Under the pieces are notes generated by a model that ran no database searches, had not been told where the DNA came from, and saw only the letters and a list, made by a program, of their open reading frames with translations. Positions 12,355 through 24,556 of a stretch of 64,000 bases of DNA are shown piece by piece (the stretch's first letter is position 1; each line of letters begins with the position of its first letter). The translations under genes and the position numbers were made by a program. The stretch spans positions 992,001-1,056,000 of the forward strand of contig CM057062.1 in assembly GCA_029945375.1 (NCBI GenBank), read 5' to 3'. The stretch comes from Agaricus subrufescens. Taxonomy: Eukaryota; Basidiomycota; Agaricomycetes; Agaricales; Agaricaceae.

Positions 12355-15320
12355 TTAGATAGTGCTCCCAAGCTTCTTACGATCCTCATCAAGCTCGAGC
12401 CAGAACCGATACGTCCACTCTGATACACCATCCTCCGGATCAACAAGTCGAACTTCAACGCAGCTGCAGCCTGCTGAAGTGAACATAATGGTGACAACAT
12501 CATCCGGATGACGGCTAATCCAACTCTCGAATTGGGCTTGAAGCCTTTCAGAACAGAGTTCACAACCGTTTTTCTTAAAGACAGTTGTCCAACTGTGCTC
12601 CTGTCCTTGGTCCCATTGGCCCACCCGTTCATGCTACACCATAAATTCAGCAGGGACGCATAAAGGCAAATATGTCACTCACATGGCATGACGAATTCCA
12701 TGGATCAGGTAGAATCGTCGTTGTCACGGGACGACGGAACTGCAGCTCAAGTTTGAAATCACGATAGATTTCGAGGATGGAAATTTCCCTCGCAGGTATT
12801 TGCTTGAGTATGCCGCACAACATAAATTCATGACACCGAGATTTATCCTGATGCATAATTTTAGTCACAGAGATATGAAAGGAATAGATCCTGTGCCACT
12901 CACAAACACAAATGCGCACAACTCATAGTAAGGAAAATTGTCGTTATAAATCCTAAATTGAGTGGTCAAGAGGCGAATGCAGAACTCGGTCTGGAACACC
13001 GGATCGCCTCGTTTCATCCCGGCCACAACCTCTCCCACAGCCAGCTTATACATAGCCAACCGTGTGCGCTTATCATCCAGTTCATCACCCTGCCAAGTAA
13101 TTGAAATCTGGTCACAAGTACCACCAGTGCAAGCCAGGACGCCATATCTAAAGCTGTAATCCACGTTACCAAGATCAGCACCACCGAAACCAACACCACC
13201 AGGAGCTTCGTTTAGTACCCTAAACGCACATTGGGTCTTAATTTCCTGTACTTCAAGTTCGATGTTGGTGGAAAACCCGGACCGGAATAGGTAGTCGATG
13301 AGTGATTTATGGAATGGTTCGAGCGAGTTTTCAAGCGCTTCATGGCGTTGCGGCAAATTCAAAATAGACCGGAGGCGATTGAGAGCAGCATACGCTTCAT
13401 CGGCAGTCAGACCTAGCCAGTTGCAAAAGATAACAAAGCGCCGCTCTGAGTAAAAACCGGTGGCAGAATCCCAATCCGATGCTAGTAACAATAGGAATTT
13501 TCGAGCATTTATCAACACTCGAGAAGGAATATTGGACAGAATTCGGGTATACAACGCATCAAGTAGAGCCATTGGATGCTGATCCTGTGGTACACCACGT
13601 AGAGGAACTTCATCAATGACATTCAGGACGTCAGAAAGCTGTGTCACCGGATCTCCAACATTTGGATCTCCGATGTATCTGATGGCTGTTTGTGCGTATG
13701 CGAATAGTCCGCCCGCAGCACGGGCCAATTTCCACAGATGCTGTTCGTCGGGCCATTGTGGACTGAGACAGTCAGACGCTTTCCTTATCTCCGTCAACTC
13801 GTCGCGAAGATATCGTTCAACATCTGCCCGAGCCTGATCAGAGTCCACGGGGATCTCCTCCTTCTCATATGCTGGTGCTACCTCGGGTCTTGAAAAGAAA
13901 GAAGTGATGTGCATTTCGGGGCGGCTAGCGATAAGCCATGCGATCGGCGAGGAAGGATGGGAGATGCAAAAAGTAGAGATAAGCCGGAGGAGCTCGACCT
14001 GGATGTGCGTGCCTTTGCACTCGTCGAGTCCATCAATGATGATCAACACACGCCCAGCGGAATTTAGGACGGGATTGTGGATGAAGGGATCGACAATGAA
14101 TTTTTCAAACTGAACGGGCATTGACGCCTCCAGGAGGGACGGTTCACGCCTGATTTTATCCTCAATGATCCGACAGTACACTTCAGATTTGGCGGCAAGC
14201 TGATAGGAAAATGTTATGATGGCCCTGGTCCCGTCGTCACGTCCATTGATAGAAAAGAAGACGGATGCGCTTGAGGCGACTTGAAGTTGGGGAGAGTCGG
14301 CGACACTTTGCATGATGGCAGACTTTCCAACGCCCGCCGCACCGACTACCCAGCGCATCTTTTGCTTCTCACAACATTGGACGATGAAATGAAGGCATCG
14401 TTCGAGGATATCCAAACGTGTACCGGGATGACATCGTGGTGGTGGATAACGATCGGAGGAATCGGACGCCGCGCCACGGATCGTCCACTCCAGAAGGTCC
14501 CTCATGACTGACAGAGTGGCGATCAATATTTACAATAACAAAATAGGCCGGCTACTTACAGTTTGTTGACATGTTGAAATTGTTCGTCAATATGACTATC
14601 GAGGATAGCGTTCAGTTACTGACATATATTGGTAGACTGTATATCTCTTACCATTCCCTGTCGTGTTGTCAATCAAGTTTGCTCCCAGCAGCGTGAAATC
14701 ACGAGCATTTTTGAAGTTTTCTTGAGTCGGGTATTGCGCCTGTGGCGTGGCCATTCCTAGGTTTGTCTTTGAACACCTCAGCATCCCGGATCACAGCTGA
14801 AATCATAAACGATACTCACGCGCTGGTGTTCCGAGCCCAAAGATTGATGGGACACCGCCATGGGCGAACACGATGGATGTATGGATCGAGTTGAGTCTGG
14901 GTAGTAGGGAAGATGGGCAAGATGAGCAGGCGGATGCGCCATCGAGTCCTGGGGAGGAAGCTGTGGCGCAAAGCCCGGCTCAACAACGTTGATTGGCGTG
15001 ATTGCCTGTAGAACCTGCGAGGGTAGGCCACTGCGATTTTCTGTCGACCTGTCATCGCGACCGGGGCCTTCGAAATTTGAGTTTGTGAGGTTGCTTGAAG
15101 TTAGTGGACGAGAGGTGCCAGTGGCAGTATGTGCAGCCTGCCCCGGGGTACCGGATGTAGAGGGTGGACGAGAGCGTGCAGTAGGAGAAGGGCTAGGGGA
15201 CGGAGAAGGCGAGGAGGCTAGGCTATCGGCGAGGCCAGTTGGAGATGGATTTGGTGACCGAGAGCGCTGTGAGCGGCGAAAAGGCCAGGATCGGGGCACA
15301 TGCAAAGAGAAGGCGGGCAT
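12355..15320 (-). CDS. N3: NACHT-domain NLR-like protein, subfamily C
   Basis: Predicted exons: 15320-14820, 14739-14652, micro-exon 14595-14560, 14507-12904, 12847-12683, 12633-12355; phases agree and the product is 890 residues. The start MPAFSLHVPRS aligns with MPAFCFPLPRL of N2. The N-terminal 167 residues are Pro/Ser-rich with RRSQRSRSPNPSP. Exon 2 carries NFKNARDFTLLGANLIDN. Walker A GAAGVGKS is at about 264-271, Walker B VLIIIDGLDEC at about 362-372, then WLIASRPEMH. The helical region has FHKSLIDYLFRSGFS. The C-terminal domain (744-890) ends KKLGSTI and contains GVSEWTYRFW. It is the intact partner of the broken N2, to which it is visibly most similar, including long identical stretches in the NACHT exon. 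Function is inferred only from the fungal NLR class: nucleotide-dependent oligomerising switch, probably cytoplasmic. Confidence 0.87.
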
Positions 15321-16704
15321 GGTCAATGAGGTAGATAGCAAGGAGCATTAGACGCGCATGCAACGTGCCTCCATCGAAGGACTCGTGCCCGCATCTTTCC
15401 CACACGGCCGGTGCCTCCAGCCAATCCTACCGGCACTCGTTCAGTCTGCACACTTCAACACAGAATCCATGGTCTCAGGTTCGCCAATGGTTGGGGGGCT
15501 AGCGAGGCGCATCCGCTGCATCGCCCCCACAGTCAGCGCACAGAGATGCAACGCTATTTATAGACACCTCTCTGACCATTCTGTGTGTTCCATCCGGCGT
15601 TCGAGCACGCTGCTTTCTGAGAGAAGGTGCTGCCCCTTGTCTGCGAACTGCTCACAGCAATAAATGCGACAATCATACTGACCGGCATCTGATTAGCTAC
15701 CACATTTTGATCTATTCTTGATCCACTTCCCAGACTACGATATTCTATCTTACCGGGTGGGCATATAAAGATCCAAATGGCATCAGGTCCCCCTCCGTAA
15801 AACTGAGGAATCCGTGGAAGATCTCAATATGCACGTCAGACTTCAACGACGCTCCCCCCTCATGAACGTCTTCCCCTACTCCATAGTCCCGGTGTTCATC
15901 CTCCGAACCGAACACCATCCTTACCTTGCCCAACCTAACCTCATTTGTTCATTACCACACAAAAAGACATTACCATCACCACAAACTTCCCTTTTGACCC
16001 CCAAGCTTCATACCACTCGAATGGAAACGAGCCAACAAACTCCAACTCCTCGAGCATCCCTCAATCGTCGTGATCGCCAAGTCTCATGATACGCAGGCAA
16101 TCAAAGAAACTTGACACTGCCCCAAGCAACATCTGGGATGATACTGCAGCGTAGATTGCGATCGCAAGCCAGGGACACGAGCGTAGATATTCAAGTAGAT
16201 GATTCCTTGTAGCTGAATAAATAGCGGCCAACCAAAGTCACATATTAGGGACGATGACCGCTTTGGTTTTCGGGCCAGTGATATCACGAATTCCAAAAAA
16301 TTTGTCAGCCCAGAAGAAGCACTGACGACTCAAAGAAAGTGCATCTCACTGCTACCCGCGTTTTCGTCAGCAAAGTTCTATGCCGCGCCAAAGTTGTGGA
16401 CTTGAGCAGTCACATTTTCATTCCAACCCAAACGTCGCGGCAAATAATCGCCTTAAAACGTGCTAATCCCATCATTCACAGCAAAGTTTATAGGAGAGAC
16501 TCGCACTTGCTTGTCCTGTGACCGAGATTACTGTGAACGCGTCGAAAACGTTAATGTTGTAGTAGCTGTAGCAGTAAAAATTGAGCGGGAGTGGAAAACA
16601 TGGAACTAGGTGTAGTGCTGAACTGTGGAAGCCAGAGCTAGAACGCGGGATGGAAGGAGAATAAACAATGCACAAACAATGATCACGGAACGCTTATGGG
16701 TGAG
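15321..16704. other. Intergenic between N3 and the relic
   Basis: A TATA-like TCTATAAATAGC (minus, about 15550-15561) lies some 230 bp before the N3 start. An open minus frame at 15745-15933 (contains MVFGSEDEHRDYGVGEDV) looks protein-like but I recognise no family and it has no partner exons. Nothing else is supported. Confidence 0.4.
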
Positions 16705-17200
16705 TTATTTATAGATATCTGCAGCAGTCGCATTTTCATTCAGAAGTTTTTCCATAACTGCCGGACTGTCGATCAATAATGGTAACAAATCCGGACACAA
16801 CACGTACATTGATTCGGAGCCTCGTAGCCCATTAACGATACTAGCAAATATGATGTTTAGTACTGAGTATTTGAATCGGCAATAGAATTCAATACGACTT
16901 ACTGCTGTTATCAATGAAACGGTGTGACCCTGTAACACGAAAATCATGCGCTTTCTTGGATATTTCCTGCTTCTGGTGCTGCGATGGCAATGGCGTGAGT
17001 TCCTGGGAATTTTCAGGTGGAACTTGAAGAGGAACTTACACTTTGTCGTTCAATAACCGAAGATGGACTGAGGTGAATGCATGGAATCTAGATGTGTGCC
17101 ACAACCAGGCGGCAGAGCAACCAAATCTGGCAGGCCACACTTGAGCACCGAGATCGGCGTGATTGGCGACAAGAGGTGACGGTTGGCCATTCTTATCTCC
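16705..17200 (-). pseudogene. Truncated subfamily A relic: N-terminal exons only
   Basis: In order on the minus strand: a piece of exon 1 (about 17190-17040, with PISVLKCGLPDL, matching ISICMPKCSPPDL of N5, interrupted by TGA), a complete exon 2 (about 16983-16903, HQKQEISKKAHDF, RFIDN, followed by a GTAAGT donor), a micro-exon-like segment (about 16855-16810) and the first codons of the NACHT exon (VMEKLLNENATAADIYK then stop at 16705). The MPxF start, the whole ATPase core and the C-terminal domain are absent. The remnant shows that a thirteenth gene once stood between N3 and N4 and was lost by a large deletion. Confidence 0.75.
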
Positions 17201-17374
17201 CCTTTTGAAATAAAACCAATGATAGTAACCTCATCCTAAAACCTTTCTAGACATGAACTTAATTTGACTTCATCCGGTCCTATTCCTTCACATGAAAAAA
17301 TTGTTTATCTCCTTCATATTTTGTGTACGTGTAAGTGTTGCAAAATTTCGCGTAGTTGCTCCCCAAATCGTCTA

Positions 17375-20300
17375 TCATGCATAAATACCATACTTCATAC
17401 GTTGCTCAGACCAGATCGTACACCAAAACCAGTACGTCCACTCCGATATACCATCCTCTGGATCAATAAACCGAAATTCTACACAACAATCCGAGCTTGA
17501 AGTAGGTGGAATTAGGACAATGTGATCCGGAGATCGAGTCTTCCATTCCTCCAGCTGACGTTTCAGCCTTCGAAAGCAATAACACGAGCCTCGTGGATCA
17601 AAGCGGGTGCTCCACTCCCGATCCTCTCCTTCTTTCCACTGGCCTTTCCGTTCATGCTGCGTGACACTGATTTCAATATTGGTTGCAGGCATATCAAGAG
17701 TTTCCACTCACCGGACAGGAATCATCCCAGCGACTAGATAAATTTGTCAAACTGGTAGCAGAACACCGGAACTGCAACTGAAAATCTACATGTTCGTTCA
17801 GTCTTGAAATGTCTATAATCTTGAGAGGTGTTTCCCGGAGTACACCCCCCGCCACGAATTCAGAACGTCGAGATTTGTCCTCATGTGCATTTTCAGCATA
17901 CGAAGATAGACGGCCGAATCAAAAACTCACAAACACCGCGTCACACAATGCCGAGTATGGAAAGCCTTCATTGTACTCCTCGAATCGAGTTGTCAGAAGA
18001 CGGATGTAGGGCTCGTTCCGGAAGGTCGAATTTTCGTCCTGTATTCCAATCAGGACCTCTCCTAATGCCAGTTTATACAAAGTCAATCTCGTTTGATTGT
18101 CCTCCCAACCAACTTCTTCATCAGCAAACCAGGTGAGCGGAATCTTGTCACCAGTACCAGGACCACGTGACAGTGTGCCATGAAGAAATTCATAATCCAC
18201 TCCTGCGTAACGGACGCCATCGGAAGCCTCCATCAAAATTCTTACTGCACATTGGGTCATGAGTTGTCTGCCCTCACGTTTAATATCGAAGGAGAACCCG
18301 GATCTGGTGAAGTCGGATATATAATCCATGAATGATTTATGGAAGGGTCGAAGCACTTCCCTGTGTGCCTGGTCGCGCTGTGGTATACGCAAAACGGAAT
18401 AGAGATGATTAAGAGCAGCATATGCTTCACCACGTGTCAAACCCAGCCAGTTGCACAGCACAATAAAGTTGCTGCTGGTATCATAGAAAAACAGGGATGA
18501 ATCCCAGGGCAACATTAACGCGAGTAAGACTTTTCTCGTGTTAAACATGATTTTGGCAGGAACATTCGAAAGAATCCGGTCGTATAATGCATCAAGTAGG
18601 GCCATAGGGTGCTCTTCTCGTGACACATCGGTCATCGGATGATTGTCGATGATATACAAAACATCAGAGAACTGGGAAGTCGGGCTGGCAACTCGTGGGT
18701 CACTGATATATCTGATGACCGTACGCGCATATGCAAATAGTCCACCGGCTGCGCCGGCGAGCTTCCAAAAGTTCCGTTCCTCAGGCCACTGAGGATCAAG
18801 CGAGGGGAACATATCTCTAATTTCCACCAACTTATCACGAAGGTACAATTCAACATCAGCGCGGGCCTGATTAGAATCGACTTGGATTTCCTCCTTCTCA
18901 TATGTGCCGATGACATGGTTTCTAGAGAAGAACGAAGTGATGTGAACTTCGGGGCGACTTGCAATGAGCCATACGAGGGGCGAGGAGGGGTGTGTGAGGC
19001 AAGAATCACAAATGAGACGAAGGAGTTCTTGTTGGATGTGCGTGTCATGACACTCATCTAGGCCATCAATAATAACTAGCACCCGACGCGCAGACTTGAG
19101 TTGAGAGTTGTTGCTAAAGGGTTCAGTAATGAACTTTTTGAACTGCTTAGAAATCGATGATCGGAGAAGTGATGGATCGCGCGCGATCTCTTGTTCAATG
19201 ACCTGACGATACAGCGGGGATTTGGCCGCAAACTGGTAGGAAATGGTCATGACAGCTTTTGACCCATCATTCCGTCCATTGACGGAAAAGAAGACCGACG
19301 CGTGGAAGTCCACTGCGAGCTCGGGAGACTCGGCCACATTCTGCATGATGGCTGACTTTCCTACTCCTGCCGCGCCGACTACCCAACGGATCTTCTTAAC
19401 ACAGTCACAGTTGGAGACAAAATACAGACAGCGCCCGAGAATAGCCAAACGAGTTCCAGGATGGCATCGCGGCGGAGGATCGCGATCGGAAGAATCGAAT
19501 TCCGCCCCAGGTATAGTTTTCTCAAGGAGTTCTTTCATGACTGGCGGAGCTATAAATAAATATGGGCAGAATAAGAAAGTAATTGTACCAACATTGGTTT
19601 GAAGACGTATAGTTATAAGTAACTAGTAAGGAAGATATAGTCGTTGCAGATGACCCAAGAGAGAGGAAACTTACTGTAGCCTACATTGCCATCGATGAAA
19701 TTCCCAGACGCAGTAAAATTCTGAGCTTGATACAACATGCCTACGTTCCGGCGCTGCGGTCGCAAAAATTCAGGGTTTGGGGATTGCTATGGGTGTGTCA
19801 ATGTAATGATCATCTATCATAAGGGAAGCTTACGCTCAGAGGTTCAGCTGTCATAGACTGTTGCGAGGATGTTAAAAGTGTGTCTATTGCAACCAGCGGC
19901 GGAGGCTCCTGTACTTGGATCAAGTCCGTAGGATTGAGAACGGACGCGGAACGGGCAGGCTCCCTTATAATAGTACCAACATCAATTGGACTCATTGGCG
20001 ATGGTGCCAAAGGGGATCGGCCGATCAAGTTTGTTGGTGCTCCGCCGACCAAAAGGTGGCCCTCATAATTTTGAGGAATCGCAGGATATCTAGGAGCCGA
20101 TGGGTGAGAAACTACCGGGGCCGGTATGAACGTCTGCTCTGAGTGGGGATGGGAGGACAAAGAGCTCGAGGCAGTGGCAGTAATGGTAGTGATTGAAGGT
20201 GACGTATGTGAGAGTTGGTCGAGGGTGTCCTGTGACGCTCTGTCTACATAAAGAGGCCTAATGCAATGTTGAAGGTCGCCTGATATCCCAAGAGCTGATG

Positions 20301-20667
20301 AATGAAGTAAGTTGGTGCGGAAAAAGACACGCAAATTGGTCTTACTGTTGTCAGTACAATTTGCTCCCGCCAGTGTAGAATCGGATGCGTCTCGGTACGT
20401 GTCCTCGTTCTGGTACTGCGAAAGCGGGAAATCATTACCCGAAGACTTCTTTGAATGTTCCAGTGTCACCATTCACAAGCAAGATCTGCGGTGAAGACTC
20501 ACACTTTGTTGTTCCGAAAACAGCAATTGTTGCGATGGTGTTGCAGCTGGATACGATTTACGCGGGGAATGGGTTGAAACAGTGGAATTAGGACTATGTG
20601 GAAGATCATCAGGCGGTCGCTGAGGGCTAAGATTGGGTGTAGAGACCGAGCCAGCAGCATTCATCAT
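17375..20667 (-). CDS. N4: NACHT-domain NLR-like protein, subfamily B, with duplicated N-terminal module
   Basis: Predicted exons: 20667-20503, 20415-20346, 20279-19834, 19753-19675, micro-exon 19622-19593, 19540-17931, 17879-17712, 17656-17375. Phases agree throughout, giving 949 residues, but the first exon is the least certain part: it starts MMNAAGSVSTPNLS rather than the MPxF of the other copies, so a true first exon may lie upstream. Two exon-2-type motifs are present, a divergent one (YQNEDTYRDASDSTLAGANC) and the normal one (AQNFTASGNFIDGNVGY), separated by a second Pro/Ser-rich exon. Walker A GAAGVGKS is at about 319-326, Walker B VLVIIDGLDEC at about 417-427, then WLIASRPEVH. The C-terminal domain (801-949) has GISEWTYWFW and ends MKYGIYA. 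The donor after the micro-exon reads GTTGGT, weaker than in the other copies. Alternative reading: two partial genes fused. Confidence 0.78.
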
Positions 20668-21234
20668 TGTACAATCTGGTAGTGGATGCAGCGAAGACGA
20701 AGGTGAATGGTAAGGTGTGTGAATTTGTAGATAGCGGTATGAAGATGCAAGCACAGGGAAAGTCGTGGCCAGAAGCAAAGTTGTCTGTAGCGTTGCCTGA
20801 CACCAGGAATGCCGTGTGCCTGCCCAGAACCAACAGCCGAGGAACCGTCAAGGTCACCGTTTCCCTGTAAGATGTGGTCATTCGTCGGCTTCTTTTTCCC
20901 ACACCGCCCGGGAGGTGCCGGTTTGGTGGCCGTTCGTCTCATAATAAATACATCACATAGGTCAACCCTTCATTCATATGATGTGCACACATCATCGCCT
21001 GATACTATTGATACACGCTCATTTAGTATACATATTCCCCGGCCCTCCTATATACGTGGACCACAGGACATAGGCACCCGAGATTGACAAAAATGGCCAT
21101 TACCATTCATGAACATGGCATCAAACCCTCATCATAGGTAACGTCCAAATTACCAATAACGTATTGGCGAATCCAGAAGCCTCAAGCCTTGGCATGCTCG
21201 GAAATGAGAGATCAGCTGCGTGGTTTATGGTACA
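20668..21234. other. Intergenic upstream of N4
   Basis: Open frames exist on both strands at 20667-20942, none with a recognisable family or an MPxF start. The minus-strand part could hold a missing first exon of N4. Nothing else is seen. Confidence 0.35.
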
Positions 21235-24182
21235 TTATATCGTGCTCCCAAGATTTCTACGCTCCTCCGATGAAAGGTAAAGCCAGAACCAATAAGTCCA
21301 CTCCGACACATCGTCCTCTGGATCAACAAATGCAACTTGGACACAACAGTAGTCCCCTGAAGTAAACATAACCACGACACTGTAATCCGCAAGTTCCGTT
21401 TTCCAACTCTCCAATTGACGCTCAAGTCTGCCAGAGCAAGAGGTACAATCACGATAAGTAAACGCGCTTGTCCAACTCTGTTTCGTTCCATACTGAGTTT
21501 GACGCACTGATTGATGCTGTATGACGCAGGCTCAACAGGCGTTTCTAAAGCCCAATATCTCACTTACATTGCAAGATGATCTCCACGAATCAGGCAGGGC
21601 CATTTTTCGGACAGGGCGCTCAAACTGCGTCTTGATAGTGCGATGTTCCTCAATCTTGGAAATATTGATCGCATTTGCAGGTATTTCACTCAGTATGCCT
21701 TGCTCGATGAATTCGTGTCGTCGAGCTTTATCCTGACGTATAATGTCAGTCACCGATGTCTGTAACACGAGATTTCGGGACACTTACAAACGCCAAGTCC
21801 CGCAACTGATCAAAGGGAAAAGTCTCAGAATAAAAATCGAGCTGGATGGTCAAAAGCTTGATGTAACGTTCATTCTGGAACACCAAATCTCCGCGCCTTA
21901 TCGCTTTCACGATTTCGCCAATCGCTAGCTGATACATACTCAGCTGAGTTCTTGTGTCGTCCCAGCGAACTCCCGCACTAGCTGGCCAAGTAATCGTAAT
22001 CTGTTCTTCAGCGCCCCTCATGCAAGCAAGCCTGCCATGATAAAAAGAAAAATGCGAAATATCGAGATCGAGATCAACGCCATGGGGAGCCTCATCCAAT
22101 ACTCTGAATGCACATTGGATCATGATTTGTCGAGCTTCAAGCTTGATATCCGCAGAAAACCCAGATCTCGATATGTAGTCAACAAATGATTTGTGAAAAG
22201 TTTTGGGTAGTCCCTTATGGGCTTGAAGGCGTTCGGGAAAGGCCAAAACCGAACGAAGTCGATTGAGAACCGCATAAGCTTCATCAGCAGTCATTCCTAA
22301 CCAATTGCACAAGACAATGAAGTTCCTTCCATCGTGCAGGGCCAAGCCCCAATCCGACGACAACACCAGTAAGAGTTTCCGGGCGTAAGCCATGATTTTG
22401 ACTGGAATTTTCGATAGGATTCGGGCATATAAGGCATCAAGTAAAGCCATCGGGTGCTCCTCACGGGACAGCTCGGACATGGGAAGCTCGTCAATCACAT
22501 TGAGAACATCCAAAAGTTGCATAGCTGGGTCCCCGATACTTGAGTCACCAATGTATCTGGTCACCGTCTGCGCATATGCGAATAGCCCACCCGCTGCGTT
22601 AGCCAGTTTCCACAAATGCCGTTCATCGGGCCAGTGAGAATCAAGCGGATCTGATGCGCTCCATATCTCTTTCAACTCGTGGCGAAGGAAGCGTTCAACA
22701 TCTGCGCGGGCCTCATCAGAATCTACGACAACCTCTTCCTTCTCATATGCCGGTGCGACCTGGGGTTTAGCAAAGAAGGAGATGATGTGTGGTTCAGGGC
22801 GGCTGGCAATAAGCCATACAATGGGCGAGGAAGGATGTGCGATGCAAAAATTAGTGATAAGGCGGAGAAGCTCGACCTGGGTACGTGTTTCCTTGGACTC
22901 ATCAAGGCCATCAACGATGATCAGCACGCGGCCAGCGGAGTTTATGTCGGGGTTGTGGATGAACGGTTGAATGATGAATTTCTCGAATTGAACTGCCATG
23001 GACGACTTCAGGAGGGATGGATCACGATTGACCCTGTCCTCAATGGCCAGACGGTAGGGGTCGCATTTCGCTGCGAGCTGGTAGGATAGGGTGATGATAG
23101 TTTTCGTTCCATCATTCCGTCCACTGATAGAGAGGAAGACCGATGCGTGGTGCTTCACTGAGAGCTCCGGAGATTCAGTGACGCTCTGCATGATGGCAGA
23201 CTTTCCTACTCCAGCGCCCCCGACTACCCAGCGAATCATTTTGGTTCCATTACAGTGAGCAATGAAATTGATGCATCGTTCGAGAATTGCTAGACGTGTT
23301 CCGGGATGACATCTCGGTGGAGGGTCGCGAGCTGAAGAATCAGATGCTGCTCCAGGAATCGTTTCTTTCAGAAGTTTCTCCATGACTAACAAAGTAGCGG
23401 TCAATAGCGGTAGGAAAAGTAGGTATGTTGCTTACATAGGTTCGAATAGCTGATGTTGTTTGTCAACGTAACTAACAGAAATATTATTTTTCTATGAAGA
23501 GACCGATTTCGCGGGGTGAAGACGGCTTACTGTTACCCTTCGTGTTGCCAATGAAGCTTGAACCCACGACAGAGAAATCATGCGCGTTCTTGAATACTTC
23601 CTGGCTCTGGTGCTGCAATGGCGTGAGATCCTTGGCTGCAATTTGCTTTGATTGATTCGATATCGTCATTTATCTATGAAATACTAATGAAGAGAGACTC
23701 ACACTATGTCGTTCAATTACCAAAGATTGTTGGGAAGGTGTGGCAAGGGTATATGATGGACGAAGGGATTGAGTTGATTCCGCGGAATCTAGAAGACGTG
23801 GGACACCAACAGGCGGCCGGGAAGTCAGATCCGGGGGACTACACTTTGGCATGCAGATCGATACGATCGGAGGCGACAGTGGCGAGGGCCCTTGGCCATT
23901 GGAATCGCCCAAAGCCAGGCCTGTACCAAGGCTGTCCGGGGAATCTTCGGGTTGAATGAGACTGCTGGTTACAGGCAAACAGGGGGTAGCGGTGGCGATA
24001 CCCGTGTCTTGTTCCAATGCACCTTGCCTAGACGATGGGCGAGATAACACAGCATGAATCGGTCTAAGGTTTGAGGAATTGGAGGCGGCTGCATCACTGT
24101 GAAGATTTGCTGAAGATGAATGGGAGCGTGATGAACGATGAAAACGCAAGAATCGAGGGAGGTGGAAGCTAAACTCAGGCAT
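21235..24182 (-). CDS. N5: NACHT-domain NLR-like protein, subfamily A
   Basis: Predicted exons: 24182-23703, 23612-23531, micro-exon 23471-23436, 23385-21788, 21732-21568, 21516-21235; GT-AG, phases agree, 880 residues. Start MPEFSFHLPRF. This copy shows the full six-exon plan: exon 1 ends in ERHS right before a GTGAGT donor and exon 2 opens with HQSQEVFKNAHDF behind a CAG acceptor. Walker A GGAGVGKS is at about 255-262 and Walker B VLIIVDGLDES at about 353-363 (Ser replaces the Cys that the other copies have after DGLDE). WLIASRPEPH and FHKSFVDYISRSGFS follow. The C-terminal domain (733-880) reads DDVSEWTYWFWLYL and ends RNLGSTI. A TATA box (TATATATAAC on the minus strand) lies near 24259-24268. 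Neighbours on both sides are same-strand relatives; no sign of an operon, each copy has its own leader. Confidence 0.88.
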
Positions 24183-24258
24183 ACCAGTGGGGCAGGTCGA
24201 GAGCAGAAGCAAAGCCCATTCGAGCTGTCCATCATTCGATTACAACGTGTAGATGCCG

Positions 24259-24268
24259 GTTATATATA
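24259..24268 (-). promoter_or_regulatory. TATA box of N5
   Basis: TATATATAAC on the minus strand, about 77 bp before the predicted start and about 24 bp before the conserved leader block ATGGACAGCTCGAATGGGC. The same spacing recurs at N9 and N11. Confidence 0.55.
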
Positions 24269-24556
24269 GATACTCTTATCTTGCTCACGCTCTCGCCCAA
24301 ATGCCGATACCCCACCGAACCGGAACGGACCATCCTATTCATACGAAGAATCATCTTTTCTTACCCGGTAGTAGAATGTCATTCACTAACAGTAACTTTT
24401 GAATGCGCCGTTCACTGTCAGGACTTTCCGCCTTCGCCTCAACTGCAATTTGAGCAGTCCAATCAGAAGGCATCAAGTTAGAGCTGGTATCTCTGCGAAA
24501 CTTAGTGCCAATTTCATCTCTGTAATATCAAGAACAATCCAATAGCACCTGATACA
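24269..24556. other. Intergenic between N5 and N6
   Basis: Short spacer of about 290 bp holding the far upstream sequence of N5 and the 3' flank of N6. No gene seen. Confidence 0.5.

Noticed and set aside
20667..20870. Plus-strand frame with a protein-like look (KVNGKVCEFVDSG)
   Set aside because: No partner exon, family match or leader; it overlaps the presumed first exon region of N4.
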